Assembly: GCA_017859745.1 (NCBI GenBank)
Contig: JAFMML010000021.1
Location: 14,005 to 48,954 of the forward strand
DNA: 34,950 nucleotides
From: Planctomycetota bacterium
GTDB taxonomy: Bacteria > Planctomycetota > Phycisphaerae > Phycisphaerales > SM1A02
Direction of reading: 5' to 3'
Numbering within the stretch: the first letter of the stretch is position 1; each line of letters starts with the position of its first letter. A model generated the notes under the pieces. The model was not told the DNA's origin. It searched no databases and saw only the letters and a program-made list of their open reading frames with translations. Below, one piece after another: positions 8,682 to 17,263 of this stretch. Both the position numbers and the translations under genes were made by a program.

Positions 8682-9294
8682 GTCCGGTGCCGAGGCGTGG
8701 GATCCGCCGCACCCGGTGGTGCTGGTCGGGGGACGAAGTCGCCGATTCGGCCGAGACAAGCTGCGGGAGCCGATCGACGGTCGTCCGATGGTCGAGCATG
8801 CCATCGCGACGCTGCGGGCGGCACTCCATGCGCCTGTCGCCGTGATCGGCGAGTGCGATCCAACGGTTCGAGACGCCGGCGATCTCTGGCTCCCCGACGA
8901 TCATCGCGGCTGCGGCCCGATCGGCGGCATCGTCACCGCGCTGCGGCGACTCGGCGGTTCGGCGATGGTGCTCGCTGGAGATCTGCCCTCGATCGACGCG
9001 GAGACGATCGTCGCGCTGATCGAGTCGTTCCGCGGTCGGGCCGAAGCGTCCGTCGCGATCTCGGTCGCCGAGGACGGCGGTCTTCGTCGGCGACACCCAT
9101 GCACGGCGATCTACGCACCGGCGTCGAGACCCATACTCGAATCGCGAATCGAATCGGGGCGATTCGGCCTGCTTGCCGCCATCGACACGCTGCCGCCGGA
9201 CTCCGTGATCGAGGTCGAGTGCGATCCCAACCGGTTGGTGAACGTCAACGCGCCCGGTGATCTCTCGGCGATTCGAAACTCCCGTCGAACGTGA
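8671..9294 (+). CDS. mobA: molybdenum cofactor guanylyltransferase MobA-like
   Basis: MobA attaches GMP to Mo-molybdopterin to form the MGD cofactor, which the first enzyme of the window needs. The 207-residue product has the nucleotidyltransferase signature VVLVGGRSRRFGRDKL (usual LAGGxSxRMGxDK) near residue 17, CGPIGGIVTALRR, the metal-binding AGDLPSID near residue 107, RRRHPCTAIY and the terminal LVNVNAPGDL that corresponds to the NVNTPEDL end of MobA. It starts 11 bases before the mog stop. The relaxed LVGG in place of LAGG leaves some uncertainty between MobA and MocA type, but the bis-MGD enzyme in the cluster favours MobA. Confidence 0.88.
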   Translation: MALESGAEAWDPPHPVVLVGGRSRRFGRDKLREPIDGRPMVEHAIATLRAALHAPVAVIGECDPTVRDAGDLWLPDDHRGCGPIGGIVTALRRLGGSAMVLAGDLPSIDAETIVALIESFRGRAEASVAISVAEDGGLRRRHPCTAIYAPASRPILESRIESGRFGLLAAIDTLPPDSVIEVECDPNRLVNVNAPGDLSAIRNSRRT

Positions 9295-9330
9295 CGCCCG
9301 ACCGGGGCGAGACGTGGCGAACGGGCTTCC

Positions 9331-10755
9331 TCAGCCCAGCACGAACAGGACCAACAGCAGCCACGCCAGCGCGGCGACCATCGCCAGCGCGGTGTAGCCC
9401 ACAAGATCGCGGGCCTTCACCCCGGTGATCGCCAACAAGGGCAGCGCCCAGAACGGCTGCAGCATGTTGGTCAGTTGATCGCCGTAGGCCACCGCCATCG
9501 TCATCGTTCCCGGCGCCACACCCGCCTCTGCGCCCGCCGCAAGGGCGATCGGCCCCTGCACCGCCCACTGCCCCCCGCCCGACGGGACGAACAGGTTGAC
9601 GAGACCCGCCGACAGGAGCGTCAGCAGCGGAAGAGTGCTCTCGTCGGCCCGTTGGGCGATCGAGGTCGCGAACTCCGCGAGCAGGCCGCTCTCGCGCAGC
9701 AGTCCGAGGATGCCTGCATAGAGCGGGAACTGGATCATGATGCCCGCGCAGCCCCGTGCCGCCCGCTCGACCGCTCGTGCGTACGCGAGCGCCGACCCGT
9801 GCAGCAGCAGGCCCGCTCCCAGCATGAACGCGTTGACCTGATCGAGGCCGAGCCTGCCGAGACCATCGCGCATCGCCCACTGGAGAAATCCCCCGACGAA
9901 TGCGACGCCGAGCAGGATCGCCAGACTGCGCGACAGCAGTCCCGCCTCCTCCGGGGCCGCGGTCGAACCATCTCGTTCGGCGCTGCGGCCGTGACCGAGT
10001 TCGATGCCGAGGTTCCGCGGCGAGACCATCGCCTTCGCTTCACGCGGGGCCAGCGCCGCCATCAGCAGCGGCAGACCGATCGCGAGGCCGCCGGTCGCGA
10101 CGAGGTTGAGCGGCGACAGCAGCGTCTGCGACAGCGGAAGGGTGCCGTCGGCACCGAGGGCGGCGCCGTCCATGGCGGCGAGCCTCGCCAGCACCTCGGC
10201 GGGAATCACCTTGCTCGCGCCGGCGACCGTGGTCATCGAAAGGGGCGCCGACCCCGAGAAGCCGCCATGCCAGACGATCATCGCGAGGTAGCCGCACGCG
10301 GCGAGCAGCGGGTAGTGGCAGGCGATGCCGCGTTCGACGAGGCTCCGGGCGGTCTCGCGGGCGAGGATCGCTCCAACCACCAGACCGAGTCCCCAGTTCA
10401 GAAGGCCCGCCGCGATCGCGACCGCCGCGACCAGCGCCGCTGCCGAGGTCATCGAGGTCGGGAAGGCCGCGATTCGGGCAAGTCCTCGCGAGACGATCGG
10501 ACTCTCCGCGACCGCGGACCCGGTCACGAGGATCAGACACATCTGCATCGAGAACGCCAGAAGTCCCCAGACCCCCTGCGTCCACCACGAGGCGAGCAGC
10601 TCCGGCCCCGGCGGCGGTCCTCCGTCCACTCCGGCGGTGCCGAGGGTCGCCGCCAGAGTCGCCGCCACGATCGACAGCAGAATCGCGAGCAGGAACGGAT
10701 CGGGCATGAACCGCCCGATGGTGCGGCTGAGCAGGAGTCCAAGCGAGGCGATCAT
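9331..10755 (-). CDS. AtoE-type short-chain fatty acid permease
   Basis: This 474-residue polytopic membrane protein resembles the AtoE/short-chain fatty acid transporter family, which imports acetoacetate, butyrate and similar acids. It has about 11-12 hydrophobic segments. Family-like stretches include PDPFLLAILLS near the N-terminus, LNWGLGLVVGA, CGYLAMIVWHGGFSGSAPL, QFPLYAGILG, NLFVPSGGGQWAVQGP, YGDQLTNMLQPFWALPLL and a final hydrophobic LLLVLFVLG. It is convergent with mobA, with 36 bases between stops, and divergent from the next gene by 50 bases. There is no thiolase or CoA-transferase in the window, so its substrate cannot be refined. Confidence 0.85.
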   Translation of the reverse strand: MIASLGLLLSRTIGRFMPDPFLLAILLSIVAATLAATLGTAGVDGGPPPGPELLASWWTQGVWGLLAFSMQMCLILVTGSAVAESPIVSRGLARIAAFPTSMTSAAALVAAVAIAAGLLNWGLGLVVGAILARETARSLVERGIACHYPLLAACGYLAMIVWHGGFSGSAPLSMTTVAGASKVIPAEVLARLAAMDGAALGADGTLPLSQTLLSPLNLVATGGLAIGLPLLMAALAPREAKAMVSPRNLGIELGHGRSAERDGSTAAPEEAGLLSRSLAILLGVAFVGGFLQWAMRDGLGRLGLDQVNAFMLGAGLLLHGSALAYARAVERAARGCAGIMIQFPLYAGILGLLRESGLLAEFATSIAQRADESTLPLLTLLSAGLVNLFVPSGGGQWAVQGPIALAAGAEAGVAPGTMTMAVAYGDQLTNMLQPFWALPLLAITGVKARDLVGYTALAMVAALAWLLLVLFVLG

Positions 10756-10805
10756 GCGGGCAACCTAGCATCGCCCTCACCCGCTCGCAGACGCCTTCGA
10801 ACGCC

Positions 10806-11372
10806 ATGACCGGCTCCCATCCCCTGCACGCGCCCCGAAACCTGTCGCTGCTGCGCCTCGAGGAGGCCGATCGCCGAGTGGCCCGACATCTTGCGGTCCT
10901 GCGCGGCCGTCTCGACGCTGCCGGCATCGAGACCTCGCTCGCGGAAGGTTCTGCGATCGCCGCCGAGATCGCCCTTCCCGAAGTGAACCTCAAGCGCCGC
11001 GCGATTCGCGCAAACCTGATGCTCGCCGCGAAGGACCTCGACGCGGCACGATCGGCCTTGAAGCGGGTCGGCTTCCGGGATCTCGGGCTCCGCGGTGGCG
11101 TGGCGACGCTCGAGCTCCTGAAGGAGGCCACCCGCTCCCGTCGCGGCGCGGTGCATGTGGTCTTCGACGACGAACTCGCGCCCGGCGGCGGAGGATCGCC
11201 GACGCGGGAAGGCCCGCATCCGGGCTCTTCCGAAGCGGCGCTTGATCGACGCCGACGCCTTGCCCGCTACCGATTGTCGCCAGCGACGGTCATGGTGCGG
11301 CTGCGCAGCCGCGAGACCTGGATCGGCCGTCGCGAAGAGACCGTCGAGATCGGTCTGGTGACCCTGACCTGA
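10806..11372 (+). CDS. conserved-looking protein of unknown function, 188 residues
   Basis: I do not recognise this protein. Codon third positions are G/C-rich in this frame, as in neighbouring genes, and the reading frame fits neatly between divergent and convergent neighbours, so it is probably real. It has an Arg/Leu-rich N-terminal helix, a DLDAARSALKRVGFRD helix near residue 79, a predicted strand AVHVVFDDE near residue 120, a Gly/Pro/Ser-rich linker, and a C-terminal part RLARYRLSPATVMVRLRSRET. The middle faintly recalls small nucleotidyltransferase-fold proteins, in which a helix is followed by an acidic strand, but no catalytic GSxxxGxxxxxSDxD motif is present. No signal peptide or membrane segment is seen. 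Confidence 0.6.
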   Translation: MTGSHPLHAPRNLSLLRLEEADRRVARHLAVLRGRLDAAGIETSLAEGSAIAAEIALPEVNLKRRAIRANLMLAAKDLDAARSALKRVGFRDLGLRGGVATLELLKEATRSRRGAVHVVFDDELAPGGGGSPTREGPHPGSSEAALDRRRRLARYRLSPATVMVRLRSRETWIGRREETVEIGLVTLT

Positions 11373-11387
11373 TCCGGTCGGGCGCGA

Positions 11388-12533
11388 TCAGGCCGGCCGG
11401 GACTCCGGGCGACGATCGCGCTGCGGCCGCTCGCGACGGCGCTCCCTCTCCTGCTCCATCCGCTCGCGCTCGCGGAGGTGCTCCCCGACCTGCCGCTCGA
11501 CCTCGCGGCGCCACTCGGACCAGTTCCGCTCGAACTCGCGCATCTGATCCTCGAGACGGCGATGCATCTCGTGCTCGAGATGCTCGACATGCCGCATCAT
11601 CTCGTCGTAGGCCCGCTCGGCCTGTTCGCGAAACTGCTGCATGGGTCCGTGGACGTGGGCGTCCACCCAAGGGCCGTCGAGATGCTGCCGGAACTGGTCC
11701 GCACGCATCTCGATCTCCCCCTCGAGCATCTCGACCAGTCCTTCGATCTCGTCCATCCACGCCCCATCGCCCCACGCCCCATCGCCGTGGTCGTCGTGGG
11801 GCATCGGAGCATCCATTCCACCCCGCCCGCGGCGCCTCCGATCGGCCTCGGGCCGCCCACCACGATCGCGATCCACCTCCACCCGGATCTCGCGTTGCAC
11901 CTGCTGGGGCCGCCTCATGACGCGCGGCGTGACTTCGATCCGTCGCGACTCGCCCTCGTGGATCACCTCCAGACCGATGCGGCGTTCGACTCCGGCGAGG
12001 TCGACGGCCTCGGCGAGACGCTCGGCCGTCGCCGGGCCGCCCGCGATCCCGGTGATGAGATCGCCCGGCTGAATTCCCGCCTCCATGGCGGGCGAACCGG
12101 GAAGCACCTCCGCGACGAGGATCGTTCCGCCGGGATCCAGGCGAAGGTGCCTGGCCAGGAGCGGGTCGACTCGGTCCATCACCACGCCGACCATCGGGCG
12201 CATCTCGGACCCCGGGCCGTCCATGCCCCGCATCCCGCCCTCGGGTCCCGCCCAGATCCGCGGAATGACCTCGATCACCTCCCCACCGGGTCGGTCGAGA
12301 ATCGCAAACCCACCATCGGGACGGCGGCGCAACCGCTCCGGTGGAACGGCCTCGCCGTTGATGACGATCTGCGGCGATCCCTCGTCCGGCATGCGGATCT
12401 CGACCCGCATCTCTCGTCGCTCGACATCCATCTGAGGCGATGGTGCCGGCGACTGGGCCAAGGCGACGGCGGCGGCGGGGACGGCACCGACCGCGACCAG
12501 CAGGGAGGACATCGAGGTGAATCGGCTGGACAT
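11388..12533 (-). CDS. secreted PDZ-domain protein with long charged helical tail
   Basis: The 381-residue product begins with a signal peptide (hydrophobic core LLVAVGAVPAAAVAL, probable cut after LAQ). Residues of about 112-205 form a PDZ domain: VGVVMDRVDP..., GGTILVAEVLPGSPAMEAGI, QPGDLITGIAGG, then a helix and closing strands. There is no trypsin-like or carboxy-terminal protease domain. After it comes an Arg/Gly/Asp linker and a long predicted helix or coiled coil (about 245-365), rich in Glu, Arg, Met and His with scattered Trp. It ends in an Arg-Glu repeat and QRDRRPESRPA. An extracytoplasmic scaffold or metal-binding adaptor role is speculation. The open frame upstream of 12533 is only a shadow of the chemoreceptor gene. 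Confidence 0.8.
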   Translation of the reverse strand: MSSRFTSMSSLLVAVGAVPAAAVALAQSPAPSPQMDVERREMRVEIRMPDEGSPQIVINGEAVPPERLRRRPDGGFAILDRPGGEVIEVIPRIWAGPEGGMRGMDGPGSEMRPMVGVVMDRVDPLLARHLRLDPGGTILVAEVLPGSPAMEAGIQPGDLITGIAGGPATAERLAEAVDLAGVERRIGLEVIHEGESRRIEVTPRVMRRPQQVQREIRVEVDRDRGGRPEADRRRRGRGGMDAPMPHDDHGDGAWGDGAWMDEIEGLVEMLEGEIEMRADQFRQHLDGPWVDAHVHGPMQQFREQAERAYDEMMRHVEHLEHEMHRRLEDQMREFERNWSEWRREVERQVGEHLRERERMEQERERRRERPQRDRRPESRPA

Positions 12534-12813
12534 GTCAGGCACTCCGACGGGGTTGGATCGATGTTGCACCGACCGCTTGGCCGGCGCGTGGGCGACTGCG
12601 TGGTGATCGGGGGATTGGCAGGCGAACTCCGTCTCTTGGGTGATCTCGAGACGCAGGGTGGACCTCGTTCCGACCACCCGCATCCAACGGCATCGAGAGT
12701 CCGCCGCCGCCAATGCTCCCCTCACCCTCAGATATAGGGCGTCGAGGGATCTCGGTTCCATCGTCTGGGGGGCGAGAAGCCGGATTCGGACTCGAGTTCC
12801 CGGACCGGAGTCC

Positions 12814-14856
12814 TCAGCTGGACCCGTTCTCGAGTTGAAATCGGTCCACGGCACCTTCAAGGCCCCGACTCGCCTCGTCGAGGCGAACCGCCGAGGACTG
12901 CAGGCGTTCGACGACCTCGCTCGCGAGGCGGCTGGAGTCCCGCAACTGCCGCATGGCGTCACGGACCTGCAAGGCGCCTTGGCTCTGGGCTTCGACTCCG
13001 TCCCGAAGCCCGGTGAAGCGATCGCGCAGATCGGCGATCGCCTCCAGAATCGCCGCGAGATCTCCCGCCACCCCGGACGCGGTCTCGACGCTCGAACGGA
13101 CCACGCCGGCGAGCCCGTCCATCGCCTCGGCGCCGGCCGAGACCGACTGCTGCATCCCCTCGACGATCGCCTCGACCTCGAGCGCCGCCGCCGCGGTCTG
13201 ATCGGCAAGGCGGTTGATCTCGGTCGCGACGACGCCGAAGCCGCGGCCGTGCGCGCCGGCCTTCTCCGCCTCGATCGCCGCGTTGATCGACAGCAGGTTG
13301 GTTCGATTGGCGACGCGGGTGATGGAGACCACGACCGCGCCGACGCCTTCCGCTCGTCGCCGAATCTCCGCGAGGTGTCCGCAGACGCCTTCGCTGGTGC
13401 GATCGAGCCCTCCGATCGAGTCCCGCATCCGATCGAGTCCCTGCCGACCGCGCTCGGCTCGAGCCGCGGTGTCTTCGGCAAGGGTGCCCACGCCCTCGGC
13501 GGTGGTGGCAAGTTGGCTGCCGGTCGCCGACATCTCCTCGACGGCGGCCGCGATCTGGGCGGCGGAACTGCCGAGGTCCTGCACCACGGTGTGCTGACGC
13601 CCGGCGGTCTCGCGAACCTCCGCGGCGGTCGTCGCGATGTCGCGACTGGTGTGCCGAACGCCGCCGAGCATGCCACCGAGATCGCGCATCATCCGAGCGA
13701 GCGACTCCAGCAGTTGCCGAAGTTCGCCGCGGCCCGCCGCCTCCGGCGCATCTCGAAGATCGCCCTCCGCGGCCCGGGCGAGCGTGTGCGAGACCGTGCG
13801 GATCGGTCGGCCGAGCGTCGATGCCACGACCAGCGCCGCGAGCGCCGCGGGGATCGCCAGCATCGCAGCCACCGCCAGAATCGTCCACGCCTGCCGACGT
13901 GCCGGGGCAAACGCCTCTTCCGCATCCTGCTCGACCGAGACGGACCATCGCAGCGCCGGCAGATGGAACCACGCACCGATCACCTCTCGGCCCGAGGGAC
14001 CGATCCCGTAGCCCACACGCCCCTCGCCCCGAATCGCGCTTCGATAGGTCTCGACGTCCCGGGTCAGGCGTCGGGTGCCCGCGGCGTTGCGATCGTCCCG
14101 AAGCGGGGCCGCAACGACCAGCGAGGTCCCGTCGTCGTGAACCGCGACGGTCTGCCCGGTCTCACCAAGTCCCGACACGTCGCCGATCAGGGCGTCGATC
14201 GGCCCTTCGTCGATCTGTGCGACCAGCACACCTGCGACCCGAGGTCCGTCCAACACCGGTCCGGCGACGAACAGTCCCGGGCGTCTTCTCCCCGCAAGCG
14301 GCTGCAGCGAAGAGAGATCCGCCTGCAGCAGGGTTCCAGCTCGATCGACCGCGGCGGCAAGAGGTCCACCCACCCATGGCGTTCTGGTGAGATCGGCCCC
14401 GCTCAAGCCGTTCGCCGAACCGAACGCGATCAGGACGCGATCCTCGATCGAGACCAGGGCGAGACTCTCCAGGCCGAGGCCTTCGGACAGCCTTCCGAGG
14501 AAGGACTCGAATTCGGCGGGCACCTTCTCGTCGGACTCGAGGGACTCGAACGCCCGAACCAGCGAGGGATCGCGGGCCAACGCGGAGATCGCGGCGACCC
14601 GTGCATCGACGAGTTCCTCGATCTGCACCGCTCGGGTCTCGGCGAGCGCCGCAAGATGCTCGAGGATCGACCGTTCGAGATTCCGTTGGGTCAACACCGA
14701 GGCGACCACCGCCACGGCGGCCACCGAGCCCAGCGTGATCAGCAGAAACCACAGGAGCAGGGTGGCTCGGATCGAGCCGAATGCGACGGAGTGGCTTCGG
14801 GTCAAGGCGAGCTTCCCGGAGCATCGTTTGGAGGCGCCGCCCACGAGCCGTTCCAT
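12814..14856 (-). CDS. methyl-accepting chemotaxis protein (variant signalling tip)
   Basis: This transmembrane receptor (about 680 residues) has a first membrane helix ATLLLWFLLITLGSVAAVAVV, a periplasmic sensor region of about 270 residues resembling a Cache fold, a second membrane helix near residues 325-350 (AWTILAVAAMLAIPAALAAL), a HAMP segment, then a long coiled coil. The signalling tip near residues 520-550 reads NRTNLLSINAAIEAEKAG followed by HGRGFGVVATEINRLADQT. It is clearly MCP-like but differs from the common QTNLLALNAAIEAARAGE tip. The ATG at 14856 overlaps the upstream gene by 55 bases. A TTG at 14805 makes a 4-base TTGA overlap, gives a shorter N-terminus of 11 residues before the membrane helix, and is equally plausible. 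No che genes lie in the window. Confidence 0.9.
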   Translation of the reverse strand: MERLVGGASKRCSGKLALTRSHSVAFGSIRATLLLWFLLITLGSVAAVAVVASVLTQRNLERSILEHLAALAETRAVQIEELVDARVAAISALARDPSLVRAFESLESDEKVPAEFESFLGRLSEGLGLESLALVSIEDRVLIAFGSANGLSGADLTRTPWVGGPLAAAVDRAGTLLQADLSSLQPLAGRRRPGLFVAGPVLDGPRVAGVLVAQIDEGPIDALIGDVSGLGETGQTVAVHDDGTSLVVAAPLRDDRNAAGTRRLTRDVETYRSAIRGEGRVGYGIGPSGREVIGAWFHLPALRWSVSVEQDAEEAFAPARRQAWTILAVAAMLAIPAALAALVVASTLGRPIRTVSHTLARAAEGDLRDAPEAAGRGELRQLLESLARMMRDLGGMLGGVRHTSRDIATTAAEVRETAGRQHTVVQDLGSSAAQIAAAVEEMSATGSQLATTAEGVGTLAEDTAARAERGRQGLDRMRDSIGGLDRTSEGVCGHLAEIRRRAEGVGAVVVSITRVANRTNLLSINAAIEAEKAGAHGRGFGVVATEINRLADQTAAAALEVEAIVEGMQQSVSAGAEAMDGLAGVVRSSVETASGVAGDLAAILEAIADLRDRFTGLRDGVEAQSQGALQVRDAMRQLRDSSRLASEVVERLQSSAVRLDEASRGLEGAVDRFQLENGSS

Positions 14857-16094
14857 CCTGCGCGGAGATCCTCGAGGAGGGTCTCCCACTCGCCGCGAAG
14901 TCGCCACATCGGGAACGGCATCGGGCGCATCGGCGTGCCTGCGCTCCAGACCTCCTCGATGCCCCCATCGCTTCGGATCCGTCCGATCCGCGGCGTCTTC
15001 CAGGCATGCTGGGTTCTCGGGTCGATGGTGACGGGGCCATGCGGCGCCGCGAGGTGGCGACGGCCGATGCCGCGAAGGGCGCCGTCGGGACTGGGATCGC
15101 GGGACTCCTCGACCGCCGCAGCCCACAGCAGGACCGCGAGATGACCGGCTTCGACCGGGTCGCTCAGGACGCGGTCCTGACCGAATCGATCTCGATAGGC
15201 CTCGACGAACGCCTCGTTCTCGGGGGTCTGGAGCGATTCGAAGTAGTTCCAGGCGACGTAGTCGCCCGCGAGGGCGCGGGCGTCCATCGCCTGGAGTTCC
15301 GGTTCGCCGATCGAGAAGCTGATCGTGGGCGAGACCGTCGGATCGACACCGGCGCGTCGGAGTTCGCGGAAGAGCGCGGTGTTGGTGTCGCCGTTGACCG
15401 TGTTGAGGATCGCATCGGGGCGAGCCGTTGCGATCGCCTCGACGATCGGTCCGACTCGCACATCGCCGAGCGGCAGGTACGCCTCGCCGACGATCTCGCC
15501 ACCCATCGCCTCGACCTGATCGCGAACCAGGACGTTCGCCACCCGCGGAAACACGTAGTCGCTGCCGACGAGAAAGACGCGGGGACCGAGGTTCTCGATC
15601 GCCCACCGCACCGCGGGGATGATCTGCTGGTTGGGAGCGGCGCCGAGATAGACGATTCTCGGGGACTGCTCGAGTCCCTCGTACTGCACCGGATAGAACA
15701 GGACGCTGCCGAGTCGCTCGACCACCGGACGGACCTCCTTGCGACTGGCGGACGTCCAGCAGCCGAAGATCGCCGACACGCCGTCCTCCTCGACGAGTCG
15801 TTCCGCCATTCGTGCGAAGGTCTGCGGGTCGCTGGCGCCGTCCCTCACGATCGCCACGACGGGACGTCCCAGCACGCCTCCTGCGGCGTTCAACTGCTCG
15901 ATCGCCAGCAGACAACCATCGACGACCGGCGTCTCGCTGGTGGCCATGGTCCCCGTCAGGCTGTGGAGGATGCCGACTCGAATCGGCTGCCGTGCGGGAT
16001 CGTCATCTCCCGCACAGGCCCATGGCAGGCACGAGGCCACGACCGTCAGGACCGCCACGCCACGTCCGCCCAGCCGTCCAAGCGCCTTCCGCAT
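14802..16094 (-). CDS. UrtA/AmiC-like periplasmic substrate-binding lipoprotein
   Basis: The product (430 residues) is a type I periplasmic binding protein close to UrtA, the urea-binding protein of ABC transporters, and to AmiC amide sensors. Evidence is IRVGILHSLTGTMATSETPVVDG, the QLNAAGGVLGRPV segment, FGCWTSASRKEVRPVVE, LFYPVQYEGLEQSP, YLGAAPNQQIIPAVRWA, LVGSDYVFPR, NTVNGDTNTALFREL, YVAWNYFESLQTPEN and HGPVTIDPRTQHAWKTPRIG. The N-terminus has a hydrophobic stretch ending PWAC, a plausible but non-canonical lipobox. The ATG at 16094 is preferred over 16124 because it puts the signal peptide closer to the N-terminus. No UrtB-E transporter genes are nearby. It overlaps the chemoreceptor gene, which suggests a sensory role. 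Confidence 0.9.
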   Translation of the reverse strand: MRKALGRLGGRGVAVLTVVASCLPWACAGDDDPARQPIRVGILHSLTGTMATSETPVVDGCLLAIEQLNAAGGVLGRPVVAIVRDGASDPQTFARMAERLVEEDGVSAIFGCWTSASRKEVRPVVERLGSVLFYPVQYEGLEQSPRIVYLGAAPNQQIIPAVRWAIENLGPRVFLVGSDYVFPRVANVLVRDQVEAMGGEIVGEAYLPLGDVRVGPIVEAIATARPDAILNTVNGDTNTALFRELRRAGVDPTVSPTISFSIGEPELQAMDARALAGDYVAWNYFESLQTPENEAFVEAYRDRFGQDRVLSDPVEAGHLAVLLWAAAVEESRDPSPDGALRGIGRRHLAAPHGPVTIDPRTQHAWKTPRIGRIRSDGGIEEVWSAGTPMRPMPFPMWRLRGEWETLLEDLRAGWNGSWAAPPNDAPGSSP

Positions 16095-16192
16095 CGCCGG
16101 ACCATCGGCGAAATGACCCTGCAACCGGCAGTTCCCGGACGATCGCCACGGGCAGCGCCCCGAACACGACCTTGGATCGGTGCGATCGCGGT

Positions 16193-17026
16193 CTACGCCG
16201 CGTCGGCATGCCAGGAGGCGCTTGGGATGTCGTAGATCAATCCGAAGGTGGCGGGACCGCCCTCGACGCCGCCGGTCGCCACGCCCACGTCGACCGAACC
16301 GGGATAGACCTCGGTCTCCGCCGGACGAATCGCGATCGTTCCGGTCGCGTCCAGCAGCCGATGCACCAGCGGCGCCGGGGGTCTGGGAATGTCGTCGGGA
16401 TCGCGTCGAAGCACCGCCGCGAGATACAGGGCCAGATCCTCCGCGACCAGGCGGAGGGCCGGCCGCTGCGAACGAGCCGCAAAGGCGAGGGTGCCGCGCT
16501 CGTCGAGGGACAACGAGGCCACCGCTCGAATGTCCCCCTCCATCGACGGACGACCGCGGGCGACCATCGCCTCCATCGCCATCACGTCTCCGGGATCCAC
16601 CGGCCCCTCGATGCGCACCGCCTCCAGAGAGACCCAGGTCAGACTCTCGGCGATCCAGTCGAACTCGTCGTCGTTCAGGACGATCGGCCCGGGCAGCGGC
16701 TCTCCTCGGCGCTTGAGACCTCGGGTGTCGATCTCGAGACCGAACTCGACGCGACTGCGAGTCCGAAGACGCCCCAGTTCACGAGACACGCCGTCCGCGA
16801 GCGTTTCGAGGGCGATCTCGCCCCGCAGGAGCAGGTTTCTGCAGCGATCCGGCGCGACCGAACGCCAGATGCCCGTGGCGGCGGAGATGTGCATGGGATC
16901 GATGTGCAGGCGCACGGCTCGATCACCGCGGACTCCGGACGCGACCATCCGAGCCTCGAGCGTGCGGAGGCCCATCGGGTGGCTGCCCGGCGGCCGCGTG
17001 CCCTCGGGATGGCGATCGCCGTCCAT
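16193..17026 (-). CDS. protein of unknown function, 277 residues
   Basis: I do not recognise this protein. The frame has strong G/C third-position bias and an AGGAGAGAGGAC ribosome binding site a few bases before the ATG at 17026, so it is very likely coding. A second ATG at 16975 (MGLRTLEARM) is a possible alternative start. It is soluble, with no signal peptide or membrane segment. A region around DEFDWIAESLTWVSLEAVRIEG is followed by segments rich in small and acidic residues, and the end reads FGLIYDIPSASWHADAA. It precedes the UrtA-like gene by 98 bases on the same strand and could share its transcript. Confidence 0.7.
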   Translation of the reverse strand: MDGDRHPEGTRPPGSHPMGLRTLEARMVASGVRGDRAVRLHIDPMHISAATGIWRSVAPDRCRNLLLRGEIALETLADGVSRELGRLRTRSRVEFGLEIDTRGLKRRGEPLPGPIVLNDDEFDWIAESLTWVSLEAVRIEGPVDPGDVMAMEAMVARGRPSMEGDIRAVASLSLDERGTLAFAARSQRPALRLVAEDLALYLAAVLRRDPDDIPRPPAPLVHRLLDATGTIAIRPAETEVYPGSVDVGVATGGVEGGPATFGLIYDIPSASWHADAA

Positions 17027-17188
17027 GGCTTGGTCCTCTCTCCTCTCGACCTCGTGGCTCGGATGCGGATCTCGACTCCTTGATACCGTGCGCCACATGC
17101 GATGGCGGTCAACCCAACCAGCTGGACCGCCTCGCCACGGTGGTGGGTCTGTTCGAGCGACCTCGACGCCATCGTCGGCGCACCACTC

Positions 17189-17214
17189 TTCCCGGACCGC
17201 GACAGGTCCGGGAA
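17189..17214. repeat. perfect 10-bp hairpin upstream of the DEAD-box helicase gene
   Basis: TTCCCGGACC and GGTCCGGGAA form a perfect 10-bp stem around a GCGACA loop. It lies about 50 bases upstream of the helicase ATG and outside any likely gene. No T-tract follows on either strand, so it is a poor intrinsic terminator. It could be a leader hairpin in the helicase mRNA or an operator. Confidence 0.55.
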
Positions 17215-17263
17215 GGCGCCTCTCCAACCGTTCACCAACGACCGACCCACCGTGCCGAGCCCG

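Noticed and set aside
12640-15144. 834-codon plus-strand frame opposite the chemoreceptor and binding-protein genes
   Set aside because: Shadow frame: no homology or domain signals, while the minus strand has full-length recognisable proteins.
17102-17263. N-terminal extension of the helicase frame containing WVCSSDL, similar to a translated sequencing-adapter artefact
   Set aside because: The bases (GTCTGTTCGAGCGACCTC) are not the adapter sequence, which would read GTGTGCTCTTCCGATCT. The stretch lies upstream of the real start and crosses a leader hairpin.
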